Source of the DNA: Terribacillus aidingensis
GTDB taxonomy: Bacteria > Bacillota > Bacilli > Bacillales > Amphibacillaceae
Assembly (NCBI RefSeq): GCF_040703035.1
Contig: NZ_CP159996.1
Span: 654,001-718,000, forward strand
DNA length: 64,000 bases
Direction: 5' to 3'
The position numbers were made by a program, and so were the translations under genes. The notes beneath the pieces were generated by a model that was not told the origin of the DNA, did not search any database, and was given only the letters and a program-made list of their open reading frames with translations. Shown piece by piece: positions 9,276 to 19,048 of the stretch (positions are counted from its first letter, which is position 1; the number at the start of each line of letters is the position of its first letter).

Positions 9276-10790
9276 ATGATAATCAATTTAATGAAACAGA
9301 ATAAAGTCAATTTCAAACGTATTTACGGTACTTCCAGTACGATTGCCAATAACGTCCGTTTTGATTCCCGTCTTATAACGAAACATGATGTTTTTGTTTG
9401 TATACAAGGGGATAATCATGATGGGCACGCCTTTATCGAGGATAGTATTGCACAAGGTGCTTCTGTCATTGTAGGAACGGATGAAGGATTGTTGAAATCC
9501 TATTATCGCCAGTATGAGGATTGCACCTTCCTTGTAGTAGAGGATGCTCGGCTGGCGATGGCGCAGATGGCAGTGTTGCTATCAGATGAGGCTTGGAAAA
9601 AGCTTGTTACAGTTGCTGTCACCGGAACAAATGGGAAAACGACAGTTGCGGCTTATGTCCGATCTTTGCTGAATCAGCTTCAGCTTCGGACTACGTCAAT
9701 TGGAACCTGCGGTATTATTACGTCTAAAGAGAAAATCAACTTCTTTAAAAGTACGCCTACTACTCCGGAATCTGCTGATCTTCATGTGCTTTTCAAACAG
9801 CTGGTGTCGGAGGGGGAGAAGGCGGTTGTGATGGAGGCAACGTCTATTGCATTGGATCAAAAGCGTACAGCATCGATAACATTTGATGTTGCAATTCATA
9901 CGAATTTATCGCCAGAGCACTTGGAATTCCATGGAACAATGGAGAATTATAAGCGGGCGAAGATGAAATTGTTTGAACAAGCCGCTACTGCGATCGTAAA
10001 TATAGATGACGAAGGAATGGCGCAGGATATTCTGGATACGTACCAAGGGAAGTTGCTGACATATAGCCTTAAGAAAAATAGCGAGGCAGATTTGATTGCC
10101 ACAAATCTACACACAGATGCGCATGGTATCCAATTTGAGCTTTATACAAATGAAAGGTCATATACGATTCGTGCACCAATTTTTGGTGAGTACAATGTGG
10201 CTAATCTTCTTGCAGCAATAGGGACAGCGATGCAGCTTGGTTTTGATCTGGAAGAAATCGTGGATGTCTTAGGTACAATTGAAAGTCCGGAGGGTCGTTT
10301 TGAAGTAATCGAACAGTACGGCAACAGGAAAATCATTCTCGATTATGCCCACACTCCAGCTGCATTGGATCAGCTGCTGACTGCGGTAAATGCTATTCCG
10401 CATCGTCGCTTGATTGTAATGATATTGGGAGTCGGTATCAGGGATTTCGGGAAGATGCCGAAAATGGCAGAGACAATCGAGGGAAGAGCTGATGAGATTG
10501 TAGTATCTGTTGATCATCCAGGCCATCATGATCCCAAAATCATCATCGATGCGGTGTGTAAGGGCTTTACTGACCGAGTGCATAATGTGTCCACGGCAAA
10601 GACGAGAGCCGAAGCTGTCTGTCTTGCACTAGATCTCAGCGAAGAAGGAGATATTGTCCTGCTTACGGGCGGACAAATCAACGGCGCGCAGTTCGTTAGA
10701 GGAAAGGCTATACCACATTCTGATCACGCTATCATTCGATCATATTTTGAAGAACAACATGCAGAAAAGGTACAACCCACTATCAGCTGA
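9276..10790 (+). CDS. MurE-like Mur ligase paralog with altered amino-acid motif
   Basis: A 504-residue Mur ligase with the ATP loop GTNGKTT (117-123), the LSPEHLEFHGTMENYKRAK block holding the expected carbamylated lysine, GRFEVIE and LDYAHTPAALDQLL. These place it with UDP-MurNAc-tripeptide synthetases (MurE). The position that selects the third amino acid, DNPR in diaminopimelate-adding enzymes, reads DHPG at 413-416, so the arginine that binds diaminopimelate is missing. It is also not in a cell-wall cluster; it sits alone between guaA and pbuG. Start ATG 9276 follows CAGGGGG. An extended -10 (TGGTATAAC, 9209-9217) may drive it. It is probably not the housekeeping MurE; the true substrate is unknown. 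Confidence 0.72.
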   Translation: MIINLMKQNKVNFKRIYGTSSTIANNVRFDSRLITKHDVFVCIQGDNHDGHAFIEDSIAQGASVIVGTDEGLLKSYYRQYEDCTFLVVEDARLAMAQMAVLLSDEAWKKLVTVAVTGTNGKTTVAAYVRSLLNQLQLRTTSIGTCGIITSKEKINFFKSTPTTPESADLHVLFKQLVSEGEKAVVMEATSIALDQKRTASITFDVAIHTNLSPEHLEFHGTMENYKRAKMKLFEQAATAIVNIDDEGMAQDILDTYQGKLLTYSLKKNSEADLIATNLHTDAHGIQFELYTNERSYTIRAPIFGEYNVANLLAAIGTAMQLGFDLEEIVDVLGTIESPEGRFEVIEQYGNRKIILDYAHTPAALDQLLTAVNAIPHRRLIVMILGVGIRDFGKMPKMAETIEGRADEIVVSVDHPGHHDPKIIIDAVCKGFTDRVHNVSTAKTRAEAVCLALDLSEEGDIVLLTGGQINGAQFVRGKAIPHSDHAIIRSYFEEQHAEKVQPTIS

Positions 10791-10844
10791 ATAGGATGGA
10801 AACGATTACTAATACTATTCTTAGGTACATTTACCGAAAAAACA

Positions 10845-10874
10845 TTGACGAAGCAGGCAAAATGCTTTTATAGT
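10845..10874 (+). promoter_or_regulatory. sigma-A promoter for the riboswitch-pbuG unit
   Basis: TTGACG (10845-10850) and TATAGT (10869-10874) with an 18-nt spacer (TTATAG gives 17). Confidence 0.6.
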
Positions 10875-10901
10875 GAAAGAGTATTAATACTATATATTTT
10901 C

Positions 10902-10974
10902 GTCTTCGTATAATTTTGGGAATATGGCCCATGAGTTTCTACCAGGTTACCGTCATTAACCTGACTACGCTGAC
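10902..10974 (+). promoter_or_regulatory. guanine-class purine riboswitch aptamer
   Basis: Contains the conserved core of the purine aptamer: CGTATAAT, GGGAATATGGC, GTTTCTACC, TTACCG and CTGACTACG, with P2 (GGGAATATGGCCC area) and P3 (AGGTT/AACCT) arms that pair. The base that reads the ligand in the last junction is C (GACTACG), as in guanine/hypoxanthine sensors; adenine sensors have T. P1 carries two central mismatches. Confidence 0.92.
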
Positions 10975-11017
10975 ATTTCGATCTGAGTTACATAATCAGA
11001 TGTGGTGTAGATAAGAA

Positions 11018-11049
11018 ACGCTTCTTGCCCTTGGCAGAAGTGTTTTTTA
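11018..11049 (+). terminator. expression-platform terminator of the pbuG riboswitch
   Basis: CGCTTCTTGCC pairs with GGCAGAAGTG (one bulged T) followed by six T. A further inverted repeat, ATCTGA/TCAGAT, lies between aptamer and terminator (10981-11001) and may take part in switching. Confidence 0.8.
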
Positions 11050-11098
11050 TTTGAAAGCTTATCCTGCCCAATCGAAGCTACAGGAGGAGTAACAAGTT

Positions 11099-12433
11099 AT
11101 GAAACGTTTTTTCCGTTTTGACGAATTAAACACATCTTACCGCACCGAGATAATCGCCGGTATCACGACATTTTTGTCGATGGCATATATCCTGTTCGTC
11201 AATCCGAATGTGCTGACTCTGCAAGGCGTGCCTGACAGCGCAATAAATGGCGGCCGTATGGACGCTGGCGCAATCTTCACAGCTACAGCTATCGCTTCCG
11301 CAATTGGTACCCTGATCATGGGTGTTTTCGCTAAATTGCCAATAGCACTAGCTCCTGGTATGGGATTGAATGCATTCTTCGCTTTCACGGTTGTGCTTAC
11401 TTACGGAATTCCATGGGAAACTGCATTGGCAGGCGTACTTGCTTCTGGTGTGATTTTCATGATTCTATCTCTTTCTGGTTTGCGAGAACTTTTAATCAAT
11501 GCGATCCCGCCGACCTTGAAGCTGGCAGTCGGTGCTGGGATTGGACTTTTCATTGCTTTCATCGGTTTAAAGAACGCGAATCTCGTAGTTATGAGTGAAG
11601 ATACGGTTGTGGCTCTTGGCGATATCCACAGCGGTCCGGCGCTATTAGCTATCTTTGGTATCTTCGTTACAGCAATCCTATTGGTTATCGGATTCCGTGC
11701 AGCAATTTTCATTGGAATGATCATTACAGCGGCAGCAGGTATGATTGTCGGCTTGATCGATCCTCCAACTGCAGTTGGTGACGTTGTCGGAAGTGTACCA
11801 AGCCTTGCACCTACATTTGGTGCAGCATTTTCTCATTTCGGTGATATTTTCACAATCCAAATGCTGACTGTCATCCTGACTTTCCTATTTGTCGATTTCT
11901 TCGACACAGCAGGTACATTGGTTGCAGTTGCCAGCAAAGCAGGTTTGATGAAAGATGGTAAATTGCCGAATCCTGGACAAGCGTTGCTTGCAGATTCCGG
12001 TGCGACAGTTGCAGGTGCTATCTTAGGTACTTCCAATACTACTGCATATGTTGAATCGACTACAGGCGTAGGCGCAGGAGGCCGATCTGGCTTCACAGCC
12101 GTCGTTACTGCAATCTGTTTCCTGTTGGCATTATTCTTCAGTCCGCTGTTATCTGTCATCACCAATGAAGTAACAGCTCCAGCTTTGATTGTGGTTGGTG
12201 TCCTGATGGCCACTTCCTTGAAGGAAATTGAATGGAATAAAACAGAGCTTGCTGTACCAGCTTTCTTTACAATTCTCATGATGCCGCTCACAGGCAGTAT
12301 CGCTACTGGTATTGCAGTTGGTTTCATCTTCTATCCGCTTACGTTACTTGCAAAAGGGCGCGCGAAGGAAATCCATCCTGTTATGTGGTTCTTGTTCGTT
12401 GTATTCCTGTTATACTTCATCTTTTTGGCATAA
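11099..12433 (+). CDS. pbuG: NCS2-family guanine/hypoxanthine permease (PbuG type)
   Basis: A 444-residue purine permease of the AzgA/PbuG branch: N-terminal FDELNTSYRTEIIAG and FLSMAYILFVNP, the ALAPGMGLNAFFAF motif near 80-93 and FVDFFDTAGTLVAVA near 262-277 are hallmark blocks, and there are about 12 membrane segments. A guanine-class riboswitch with terminator sits in the leader, so uptake should be shut off when guanine or hypoxanthine is plentiful; this supports the substrate call. The ribosome site AGGAGGAG (11082-11089) precedes the ATG. A GC-rich terminator follows the stop. Confidence 0.9.
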   Translation: MKRFFRFDELNTSYRTEIIAGITTFLSMAYILFVNPNVLTLQGVPDSAINGGRMDAGAIFTATAIASAIGTLIMGVFAKLPIALAPGMGLNAFFAFTVVLTYGIPWETALAGVLASGVIFMILSLSGLRELLINAIPPTLKLAVGAGIGLFIAFIGLKNANLVVMSEDTVVALGDIHSGPALLAIFGIFVTAILLVIGFRAAIFIGMIITAAAGMIVGLIDPPTAVGDVVGSVPSLAPTFGAAFSHFGDIFTIQMLTVILTFLFVDFFDTAGTLVAVASKAGLMKDGKLPNPGQALLADSGATVAGAILGTSNTTAYVESTTGVGAGGRSGFTAVVTAICFLLALFFSPLLSVITNEVTAPALIVVGVLMATSLKEIEWNKTELAVPAFFTILMMPLTGSIATGIAVGFIFYPLTLLAKGRAKEIHPVMWFLFVVFLLYFIFLA

Positions 12434-12434
12434 A

Positions 12435-12466
12435 AGAAGCCGCTCCTATCGGGGCGGCTTTTTATT
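12435..12466 (+). terminator. intrinsic terminator after pbuG
   Basis: AGCCGCTCC pairs with GGGGCGGCT, followed by a T run. Confidence 0.85.
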
Positions 12467-12596
12467 TGGGTGAAAATTGACAGTTTTGTGATCGGATTTT
12501 ACCTTTATGCGTTGATTGCGGCGGTGACGGGTATAATTGTATTATACTTACGAGAGATTAAAATCGTCTGTCAGCGGGCGAGGAGGAGGAGTACCT

Positions 12597-13364
12597 ATGA
12601 GTAACCGTTCAGTGAAGCTGGCTTGGTTCAGCTTACTGGCATTTATCGCAGTCATCGTCGTCAATTACCTGTCCAACGCCTTGCCGCTCGGAGGGAAGAA
12701 CACCCGTCAACTATCTGATCAGCTTGATGTATTATTTCAGCCAGCAGGATATGCTTTCAGTATTTGGGGAGTTATTTATTTGTTCACTTTTATTTGGGTC
12801 ATCCGCTTATTTCTGCGGTCGACACGTGAAACAGAATGGTATGGAAAAGCAGCTGGAGCTTTCATAGCGAGCTGTATCTTTAACATTGCCTGGCTATTCA
12901 CTTTCCATTATCAGCTATTCAGCATTTCCATCATTCCGATGGTGGCGCTGCTGGTCTCCTTGATTATTCTGTATCAAACCATTGCCACTTCATCTGACCG
13001 CCGGAAATTTGATTTGTTCCCGTTTTCAATTTATATCGGCTGGGTTTCCGTCGCGACAATTCTAAATGTCGGCATTTTATTTGTATCGCTAGGGATTGAT
13101 AATATTGAAGGATGGCTTTTGTCAGGAGAAGTATGGACAATCATCATTCTAATCGCCGGTGCAATTCTGGCAATTGGCTTTATGCATGTTTTCCGGGATA
13201 GTGTCTATCCGCTTGTATTCATTTGGGCGTATTTTGCCATTGCTGCTGCGAGGGCTGAAGAGTTTCCGGCTATTACAGCGATAGCTAGTATTATGGCAGT
13301 GATCATATTAATTGCAATACCGATTCATTTGTTCCGCAGGAAAAAACGTAAGTATGGATATTGA
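12597..13364 (+). CDS. tryptophan-rich sensory (TspO/MBR-like) membrane protein
   Basis: The start is ATG 12597, 6 nt after the very strong AGGAGGAGGAG at 12581-12591; the longer frame from 12537 has no ribosome site. The 255-residue product has about seven hydrophobic segments and the block F-x-P-A-G-Y-A-F-S-I-W-G-V-I-Y near residues 47-62, the hallmark of TspO/MBR-related proteins annotated as tryptophan-rich sensory proteins. The C-terminus is basic (RRKKRKYGY) and should be cytoplasmic. A TATAAT at 12532-12537 lies upstream but without a good -35. Function in Bacillaceae is not established. Confidence 0.65.
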   Translation: MSNRSVKLAWFSLLAFIAVIVVNYLSNALPLGGKNTRQLSDQLDVLFQPAGYAFSIWGVIYLFTFIWVIRLFLRSTRETEWYGKAAGAFIASCIFNIAWLFTFHYQLFSISIIPMVALLVSLIILYQTIATSSDRRKFDLFPFSIYIGWVSVATILNVGILFVSLGIDNIEGWLLSGEVWTIIILIAGAILAIGFMHVFRDSVYPLVFIWAYFAIAAARAEEFPAITAIASIMAVIILIAIPIHLFRRKKRKYGY

Positions 13365-13407
13365 TTCTATAAGGTACTAATTTTTTTGTGTAAGAGGAGG
13401 ATGCAAG

Positions 13408-13983
13408 TTGCTGGAAATACCGCTCGTCATGCTGCTGATCATCTTTGTTGTTAACATCGTCTACGTAAGTCTCAATACATTGCGGGTCATCCTGACATTA
13501 AAAGGAAGACGGTATATTGCAGCAGGCGTCAGTGTATTCGAGATTACGATCTATACGATTGGTCTTGGCCTAGTCCTAGACAATTTGGATCAAATCCAGA
13601 ACCTGATTGCCTATGCACTTGGCTTCGGAATCGGTGTCATTCTCGGTTCGAAGATAGAAGAGAAGCTGGCACTCGGCTACATTACCGTCAATGTTATCTC
13701 ATCCGACCCGAGTATCGAGTTTACGAGACGACTTCGTGAAAAAGGTTATGGCGTCACCAGCTGGTTTGCTTACGGTATGGACGGGGACCGACTTGCCATG
13801 CAGATCCTGACGCCTCGTAAATACGAACTTCAGTTGTATGAGGCTATTAAAGAAGTCGATCCGAAGGCTTTTATCATTGCCTACGAGCCTCGTCAAATCT
13901 TTGGCGGTTTCTGGGTGAAAAGTGTAAAGAGGGAGCGTATTCGTAATGCCAAAAGAAAAGAAGCCGGCAAAGAAACGATTTGA
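13408..13983 (+). CDS. yebE: UPF0316/DUF2179 membrane protein (YebE type)
   Basis: A 191-residue protein with three N-terminal membrane helices (to about residue 80) and a DUF2179 C-terminal domain ([19 protein letters not shown] region, near 112-130). This layout and the position before a NETI-motif gene and the purine operon match B. subtilis yebE. The start is TTG at 13408, 7 nt after AAGAGGAGG. The last 38 nt overlap the next gene. DUF2179 domains look like small-ligand-binding domains, but no function is established. Confidence 0.85.
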   Translation: MLEIPLVMLLIIFVVNIVYVSLNTLRVILTLKGRRYIAAGVSVFEITIYTIGLGLVLDNLDQIQNLIAYALGFGIGVILGSKIEEKLALGYITVNVISSDPSIEFTRRLREKGYGVTSWFAYGMDGDRLAMQILTPRKYELQLYEAIKEVDPKAFIIAYEPRQIFGGFWVKSVKRERIRNAKRKEAGKETI

Positions 13984-14164
13984 GCTCGGTGAAAATGAGA
14001 CAATCGATGCTTGCTTGGATCGTATCAAAGCAGAGGGTTATCTGCCAGTCCGGAAGATGGAAGAACCAATTTTTCGGGAGACCACCGAGAATGGGACAAA
14101 GAAGGTAGAACCTATCGGAAGGAAAGTTATTTTTGATACGAAATTACTAAAAACCGAACATTAA
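13946..14164 (+). CDS. yebG: NETI-motif protein (YebG type)
   Basis: A 72-residue basic protein with the name-giving N-E-T-I at residues 17-20, followed by a [12 protein letters not shown] helix. Small size, the motif and its place between yebE and purE identify the family. It begins inside yebE, so the two are co-translated. Its last codons contain the upstream PurR-type box of the purine operon. Function unknown. Confidence 0.85.
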   Translation: MPKEKKPAKKRFELGENETIDACLDRIKAEGYLPVRKMEEPIFRETTENGTKKVEPIGRKVIFDTKLLKTEH

Positions 14165-14193
14165 ATATAACAATTTAACCATCGTTCGATTTT
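14150..14193 (+). promoter_or_regulatory. paired PurR boxes of the purine operon
   Basis: AAAACCGAACATT (14150-14162) is a perfect match to the PurBox AWWWCCGAACWWT. An inverted, weaker copy, ATCGTTCGATTTT (14181-14193), follows after 18 nt, close to the inverted spacing known for B. subtilis PurR operators. The first box overlaps the end of yebG, the second lies just upstream of the -35. Confidence 0.8.
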
Positions 14194-14197
14194 TTCA

Positions 14198-14226
14198 TTG
14201 ACGATGTGTGTCAGAATTGTTATCAT
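14198..14226 (+). promoter_or_regulatory. sigma-A promoter of the purine operon
   Basis: TTGACG (14198-14203), exactly 17 nt, TATCAT (14221-14226), next to the PurR boxes and upstream of the riboswitch. Confidence 0.8.
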
Positions 14227-14301
14227 AAACATGCATGAAAGACACGGCTGGATTTGACAACACTACAGCATAAAGCTAGAAGCTGTGCTTTATAGATCGT
14301 A

Positions 14302-14368
14302 CCTCATATATTTCCGGAAATACGGTCCGGAAGTCTCTACCTGCTACCGTAAATGGCGGACTATGAGG
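14302..14368 (+). promoter_or_regulatory. guanine-class purine riboswitch of the pur operon
   Basis: P1 CCTCATA/TATGAGG closes the aptamer. The core reads CATATATTTCCGG, AAATACGG, AGTCTCTACC, CTACCG and GGACTATGAGG, with P2 (TCCGG/CCGGA) and P3 arms. The ligand-reading base is C (GACTATG), so guanine or hypoxanthine is the expected ligand. Confidence 0.93.
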
Positions 14369-14406
14369 GAAGATGACTGCATGATTATGAGCCTACGACA
14401 CCGTAT

Positions 14407-14455
14407 GCCTATTCGTCTTCTCTCAGTTAGCGGGAGAGGTGAATAGGCTTTTTTT
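14407..14455 (+). terminator. expression-platform terminator of the pur riboswitch
   Basis: GCCTATTC pairs with GAATAGGC around an inner CTCTC/GGGAG helix, followed by seven T. Confidence 0.88.
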
Positions 14456-14483
14456 ACGGCAAAAAGAGGAAAGAGGGATTTGG

Positions 14484-14975
14484 ATGGCAGAGATTGGAAT
14501 CATCATGGGCAGCATCTCTGATTGGGAGACAATGGAGCATGCGTGCAAGCTTTTGGAAGAGCTGGAAATATCTTTTGAGAAAGAAGTGATTTCGGCTCAT
14601 CGGACACCTGAGGATATGTTTGATTATGCAGCGAATGCTAGAGAAAGAGGCTTGAAGGTGATCATTGCCGGTGCAGGCGGTGCAGCTCATCTGCCAGGAA
14701 TGGTAGCAAGTAAAACGACGTTGCCTGTGATTGGAGTACCAGTACAGACAAAAGCACTTGATGGGATGGACTCTTTGCTCTCTATCGTTCAGATGCCAGG
14801 CGGTGTTCCGGTAGCTACAGTAGCAATCGGAAAAGCAGGAGCTAAAAATGCCGGTATCCTGGCGGCCCAAATCCTCGGTACTCATAATAAACAAATTGCT
14901 GAGCGCCTGACTGCTTATCAGCAAGGCATGAAGAAACAAGTAGCGGAAATGAGGGATCAGCTTGCGACCAAATAA
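14484..14975 (+). CDS. purE: N5-CAIR mutase, catalytic subunit
   Basis: Class I PurE, 163 residues, moves the carboxyl group of N5-CAIR to give CAIR. Visible are the GSISD loop (9-13), SAHRTP with the catalytic His39, and [12 protein letters not shown]. The ATG at 14484 is preferred; the frame also opens at 14439 but that lies in the riboswitch terminator. GAGGAAAGAGGG precedes the start. First gene of a twelve-gene operon, overlapping purK by 14 nt. Confidence 0.95.
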   Translation: MAEIGIIMGSISDWETMEHACKLLEELEISFEKEVISAHRTPEDMFDYAANARERGLKVIIAGAGGAAHLPGMVASKTTLPVIGVPVQTKALDGMDSLLSIVQMPGGVPVATVAIGKAGAKNAGILAAQILGTHNKQIAERLTAYQQGMKKQVAEMRDQLATK

Positions 14976-16089
14976 TATCATCACTATCGGTATCCTTGGG
15001 GGCGGGCAGCTCGGCCGCATGATGGCAACAGCCGCAAAGCATATGGGATATCGAATCATTGTCCTCGACCCGGCGCATGATTGTCCAGCTGCACAGGTAG
15101 CGGACTTGCATATCGAAGCACCCTATGATGATAGAGACGCTATCCGAAAACTAGAGAGCTTAAGCGATGTTGTCACCTATGAATTCGAAAATGTCGATTT
15201 GGATGCAGCTAAACTGCTGGAGGAAAAGGGAAAGCTCCCGCAAGGTTCCCTTCTATTGGAAATCAGTCGAGATAGAGCAAATGAAAAGAATCTCATGAAA
15301 GAACTGGATCTTCCAGTAGCGCCTTTTACGATAGTGACAGACGAGAAGGAATTGCTGACTGCGGTTAGGGAAATCGGCTTTCCATCGGTCGTAAAAACGT
15401 GCCGAGGCGGATACGATGGCAAAGGACAGCTAAAACTGGAATTTAAGGAAGACCTGCAAGAAGCTGCTGCATTCGTTCGGCAGAATGGACGCTGCATTGT
15501 AGAATCATGGTTAACATTCGATAAGGAAATATCGATTGTACTGACTAGAGGCCAGGATGGAGAGATAACGTATTTCCCGGCAGCAGAAAACGAACACCGA
15601 GATCACATCCTTTATCGGACAATCGCACCCGCCAGCATCACAAACGAGGTAGCAGAGCAAGCACGTAACGCTGCTGGCAAGCTGGCGGAAGCAGCCGGAG
15701 TTGTCGGTACCTTCACCGTCGAGATGTTCGTCTCAGGCAATGAGCTTTACATGAATGAAGTCGCACCGCGACCGCATAATTCCGGTCATTATACAATTGA
15801 AGCTTGTACGGTTTCGCAATTCGAGCAGCATATCCGAGCAGTATGTGGTTTGCCGCTTTTGCCGGTCCATTTTATCGGAGCCGCCGTTATGATAAATTTA
15901 TTAGGAGAAGAGCTGGACCAGTATTGGCAGCAGCCTGACAGACCACTAGCCCATATCCATGACTACGGCAAGCAAGAAGCAAAGCCAAAACGGAAAATGG
16001 GGCATTTCACAATGGTTGGGACGTCACGTAAGACCCTGCTGGATGAAAGCGACGCTTTTACACGATCACTAGGAGGAAACAAAGCATGA
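14962..16089 (+). CDS. purK: N5-carboxyaminoimidazole ribonucleotide synthase
   Basis: PurK uses ATP and bicarbonate to carboxylate AIR. The 375-residue ATP-grasp protein opens with an [10 protein letters not shown] nucleotide-fold loop (about 10-19), has [12 protein letters not shown] (the ATP-grasp loop, about 145-156) and [14 protein letters not shown] near 268-281. The start is TTG at 14962 inside purE, with GAGGGA upstream. The stop overlaps the ATG of purB (ATGA). Confidence 0.94.
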   Translation: MRPNNIITIGILGGGQLGRMMATAAKHMGYRIIVLDPAHDCPAAQVADLHIEAPYDDRDAIRKLESLSDVVTYEFENVDLDAAKLLEEKGKLPQGSLLLEISRDRANEKNLMKELDLPVAPFTIVTDEKELLTAVREIGFPSVVKTCRGGYDGKGQLKLEFKEDLQEAAAFVRQNGRCIVESWLTFDKEISIVLTRGQDGEITYFPAAENEHRDHILYRTIAPASITNEVAEQARNAAGKLAEAAGVVGTFTVEMFVSGNELYMNEVAPRPHNSGHYTIEACTVSQFEQHIRAVCGLPLLPVHFIGAAVMINLLGEELDQYWQQPDRPLAHIHDYGKQEAKPKRKMGHFTMVGTSRKTLLDESDAFTRSLGGNKA

Positions 16090-17381
16090 TTGAACGTTAT
16101 ACAAGAGAAGAAATGGGTAACATCTGGACAGATGAAAACAAATATAAAGCGTGGCTTGAGGTCGAGATTCTAGCATGTGAAGCATGGAGTGATTTAGGCA
16201 TCATCCCTGAATCCGATGTGAAAGCACTGCGTGAAAATGCATCCTTCGATATCAATCGTATCTTGGAAATTGAGCAGGAAACACGCCATGATGTGGTTGC
16301 CTTCACTCGCGCAGTATCCGAGACATTGGGCGAAGAGCGCAAATGGGTGCATTACGGCCTGACATCCACGGATGTAGTAGATACAGCTTTATCGTATTTA
16401 TTGCTCCAGGCAAATCAAATCATCCGAAAAGGCATTGTCAATTTTATCGAGATCTTGGAAACAAAAGCAAAGGAACATAAGCATACTGTCATGATGGGAC
16501 GTACACATGGCGTGCACGCCGAGCCAACGACTTTCGGTTTGAAAATGGCGTTATGGTATGAAGAAATGAAACGTAATCTGGAGCGTTTTGACGCTGCAGC
16601 TGACACGATTCAATATGGCAAGCTTTCTGGTGCGGTCGGTACATATGCGAATATCGATCCGTATGTGGAGAAATACGTTACGAAGAAGTTAGGCTTGAAG
16701 CCAGCACCAGTATCCACGCAAACATTGCAGCGTGACCGCCACGCACAATATGTGGGCACTTTGGCATTGATTGCTACAAGCATCGAGAAATTCGCGACTG
16801 AAATCCGCGGGCTTCAGAAAACAGAAACGCGTGAAGTGGAAGAGTTCTTCGCCAAAGGTCAAAAAGGTTCTTCTGCAATGCCCCATAAACGTAATCCAAT
16901 CGGATCTGAGAACATGGTCGGCATGTCACGCCTGATCCGCGGTCACATGGTCACAGCTTACGAAAACGTTGCTCTTTGGCATGAACGCGATATCTCTCAT
17001 TCATCTGCAGAGCGTGTTATCCTGCCGGATGCGACAATCGCGCTTGATTATATGCTGAGCCGCTTCTCTAATATCGTGAAGAATTTAACGGTCTTCCCTG
17101 AAAACATGAAGCGTAACATCGATCGGACCTACGGCGTTATTTTCTCCCAGCGTGTATTGCTTGCACTTATTGATAAAGGCATGAGCCGTGAACAAGCGTA
17201 CGATATCGTTCAGCCGAAAGCGATGGAAGCATGGGAGACAGAAACACAATTCAAACAGCTCATCGAAGCAACAACCGAAATCTCTGCCTTCCTTAGCCAG
17301 GAAGAAATTGATGACTGCTTCGACTATACGTACCACTTGAAAAATGTAGATCAGATTTTCCATAAGATCGGATTAGAATAA
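16086..17381 (+). CDS. purB: adenylosuccinate lyase
   Basis: A 431-residue fumarase/aspartase-superfamily enzyme that splits SAICAR and adenylosuccinate. The superfamily signature [10 protein letters not shown] (about 261-271) holds the mobile-loop catalytic serine; TSTDVVDTA and [11 protein letters not shown] supply the active-site histidine region. Overlaps purK by 4 nt (ATGA). Normal length. Codon use is even with neighbours. Confidence 0.96.
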   Translation: MIERYTREEMGNIWTDENKYKAWLEVEILACEAWSDLGIIPESDVKALRENASFDINRILEIEQETRHDVVAFTRAVSETLGEERKWVHYGLTSTDVVDTALSYLLLQANQIIRKGIVNFIEILETKAKEHKHTVMMGRTHGVHAEPTTFGLKMALWYEEMKRNLERFDAAADTIQYGKLSGAVGTYANIDPYVEKYVTKKLGLKPAPVSTQTLQRDRHAQYVGTLALIATSIEKFATEIRGLQKTETREVEEFFAKGQKGSSAMPHKRNPIGSENMVGMSRLIRGHMVTAYENVALWHERDISHSSAERVILPDATIALDYMLSRFSNIVKNLTVFPENMKRNIDRTYGVIFSQRVLLALIDKGMSREQAYDIVQPKAMEAWETETQFKQLIEATTEISAFLSQEEIDDCFDYTYHLKNVDQIFHKIGLE

Positions 17382-17406
17382 TACTTTGAAAAACGGGGTG
17401 GAGAAT

Positions 17407-18120
17407 GTGAGAGGAAAATTGCTGTACGAAGGAAAAGCCAAGCAAGTGTTTCAATCAGCCGAAAATGAGCAAGAGCTCGTGCTGTCTTATAAAAATGATG
17501 CAACAGCATTCAATGGCAAGAAGAAAGCAAGCTTTGAAGGAAAAGGCCGCTACAACAATCTTATCTCGACCCATATTTTTGAATACTTGACGAAGCAGGG
17601 CATATCATCGCATTTCATCAAGCCGCTCAGCGAAACAGAGCAGCTTGTGAAAAAGACGACGATCGTACCGCTCGAAGTAGTCGTTCGGAATGTTGCAGCA
17701 GGAAGCATTACGAGAAGGCTTGGTATTCCGGAGAAGACCGTTTTCCAACCCGTTTTGACAGAGCTTTACTATAAGGATGATAGTTTGGATGATCCGATCA
17801 TCAATGATGCACATGCATTACTGCTGACGGATGTGAATGAAGAAGAACTTGCTTACATTAAGCAAGCAGCATTGGAAGTCAACCAGCATCTGCAGACGTT
17901 CTTTGACCGAGTAGGTCTGCAGCTGGTCGATTTCAAACTGGAATTCGGCCGTGACCAAGACGGCTCCATTCTTCTCTCTGATGAAATTTCCCCGGATACA
18001 TGCCGGCTTTGGGACAAGGAGAATGGCGGCAAGATGGACAAGGATGTATTCCGTGAAGACCTTGGTAGCTTGATCGACGTATATGATGCAATTCTAAATC
18101 GACTGGAGGCAGCAAAATGA
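17407..18120 (+). CDS. purC: SAICAR synthetase
   Basis: Joins aspartate to CAIR. I chose GTG at 17407 because GGGGTGGAG ends 3-4 nt before it and it gives the usual short N-terminus before LLYEGKAKQVF; a TTG at 17386 has no ribosome site. The 237-residue product shows both SAICAR synthetase signatures, PLEVVVRNVAAGS near 85-97 and LVDFKLEFG near 177-185, and the ISPDTCRLWD block. Follows purB by 25 nt. Confidence 0.94.
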   Translation: MRGKLLYEGKAKQVFQSAENEQELVLSYKNDATAFNGKKKASFEGKGRYNNLISTHIFEYLTKQGISSHFIKPLSETEQLVKKTTIVPLEVVVRNVAAGSITRRLGIPEKTVFQPVLTELYYKDDSLDDPIINDAHALLLTDVNEEELAYIKQAALEVNQHLQTFFDRVGLQLVDFKLEFGRDQDGSILLSDEISPDTCRLWDKENGGKMDKDVFREDLGSLIDVYDAILNRLEAAK

Positions 18121-18368
18121 AAAAGGTAAAAATCTTTATCACGCTGAAAGAAGGGGTTTTGGACCCGCAAGGTAAGGCTGTACAGGAAGCATTGCAGGCA
18201 AATGGATTCCCGGATGTAGCAGATACTCGTGTCGGAAAGTACATCGAAATGACACTGCCGGATGAAGCGGATGTAGCACTGGAAGTACAGCGTATGTGTG
18301 ATAAGCTGCTAGCCAATCCTGTCATGGAAGAATACAGCTATACAGTCGAGGAGGGTATACACTCGTGA
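18117..18368 (+). CDS. purS: FGAM synthase, PurS subunit
   Basis: An 83-residue protein typical of the small subunit that bridges PurL and PurQ in Gram-positive three-part FGAM synthase. It overlaps purC (ATGA) and the next gene by 4 nt. The [20 protein letters not shown] start is diagnostic. Confidence 0.94.
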   Translation: MKKVKIFITLKEGVLDPQGKAVQEALQANGFPDVADTRVGKYIEMTLPDEADVALEVQRMCDKLLANPVMEEYSYTVEEGIHS

Positions 18369-19048
18369 AATTTGCTGTCATCGTCTTTCCAGGCTCCAAC
18401 TGTGACCGGGATATGTACCATGCGGTCAAAGACGGTTTAGGAGAAGAAGCGGATCTAGTATGGTATGAAAATGCGAATCTGACAGACTATGATGCTATCT
18501 TGCTTCCGGGCGGATTCAGCTACGGTGATTATCTTCGCTCCGGCGCGATTGCATCTGTATCCAATGTATTGAACCAAATCAAGCAAAAGGCAGAAGCAGG
18601 CACACCCGTCCTTGGTGTGTGCAATGGCTTCCAGATCTTATTGGAAACAGGCTTGCTGCCGGGTGCAATGCTGCGGAATGAAAAGCTGAAGTTCATGTGT
18701 CATTACGAAACCCTTGTTGTCGAAAGAGCCGATACGATGTTCACAAGCGGCTATGAAAAAGGCCAGCAAATTCAAATTCCGATCGCCCACGGTGAAGGAA
18801 ATTACTATTGTGACGATCGAACACTGGAAGAGTTGAAACGAAATAATCAGATTGTTTTTACTTACAAGAACAATCCGAATGGTTCTCGGGCTGATATCGC
18901 CGGAATCGTCAATGAAGCAGGTAATGTGCTAGGCATGATGCCTCACCCGGAACGAGCTGTCGAGGATTTGCTCGGTTCAAGCGATGGACTTGCAATGTTC
19001 CAATCCGTACTACAACACTGGAGGGAAATGTATGTTACAACAAGCTGA
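18365..19048 (+). CDS. purQ: FGAM synthase, glutaminase subunit
   Basis: A 227-residue class I glutamine amidotransferase. The nucleophile is Cys86 in GVCNGFQ, and the His/Glu pair is in [10 protein letters not shown] near the C-terminus. It supplies ammonia to PurL. The start is GTG at 18365, overlapping purS by 4 nt, with GAGGGT upstream. Overlaps purL by 17 nt. Confidence 0.95.
   Translation: MKFAVIVFPGSNCDRDMYHAVKDGLGEEADLVWYENANLTDYDAILLPGGFSYGDYLRSGAIASVSNVLNQIKQKAEAGTPVLGVCNGFQILLETGLLPGAMLRNEKLKFMCHYETLVVERADTMFTSGYEKGQQIQIPIAHGEGNYYCDDRTLEELKRNNQIVFTYKNNPNGSRADIAGIVNEAGNVLGMMPHPERAVEDLLGSSDGLAMFQSVLQHWREMYVTTS

Noticed and set aside
10829..10842. PurR box upstream of the pbuG riboswitch (ACCGAAAAA)
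   Set aside because: Only the CCGAA core matches and no inverted partner lies at the right distance.
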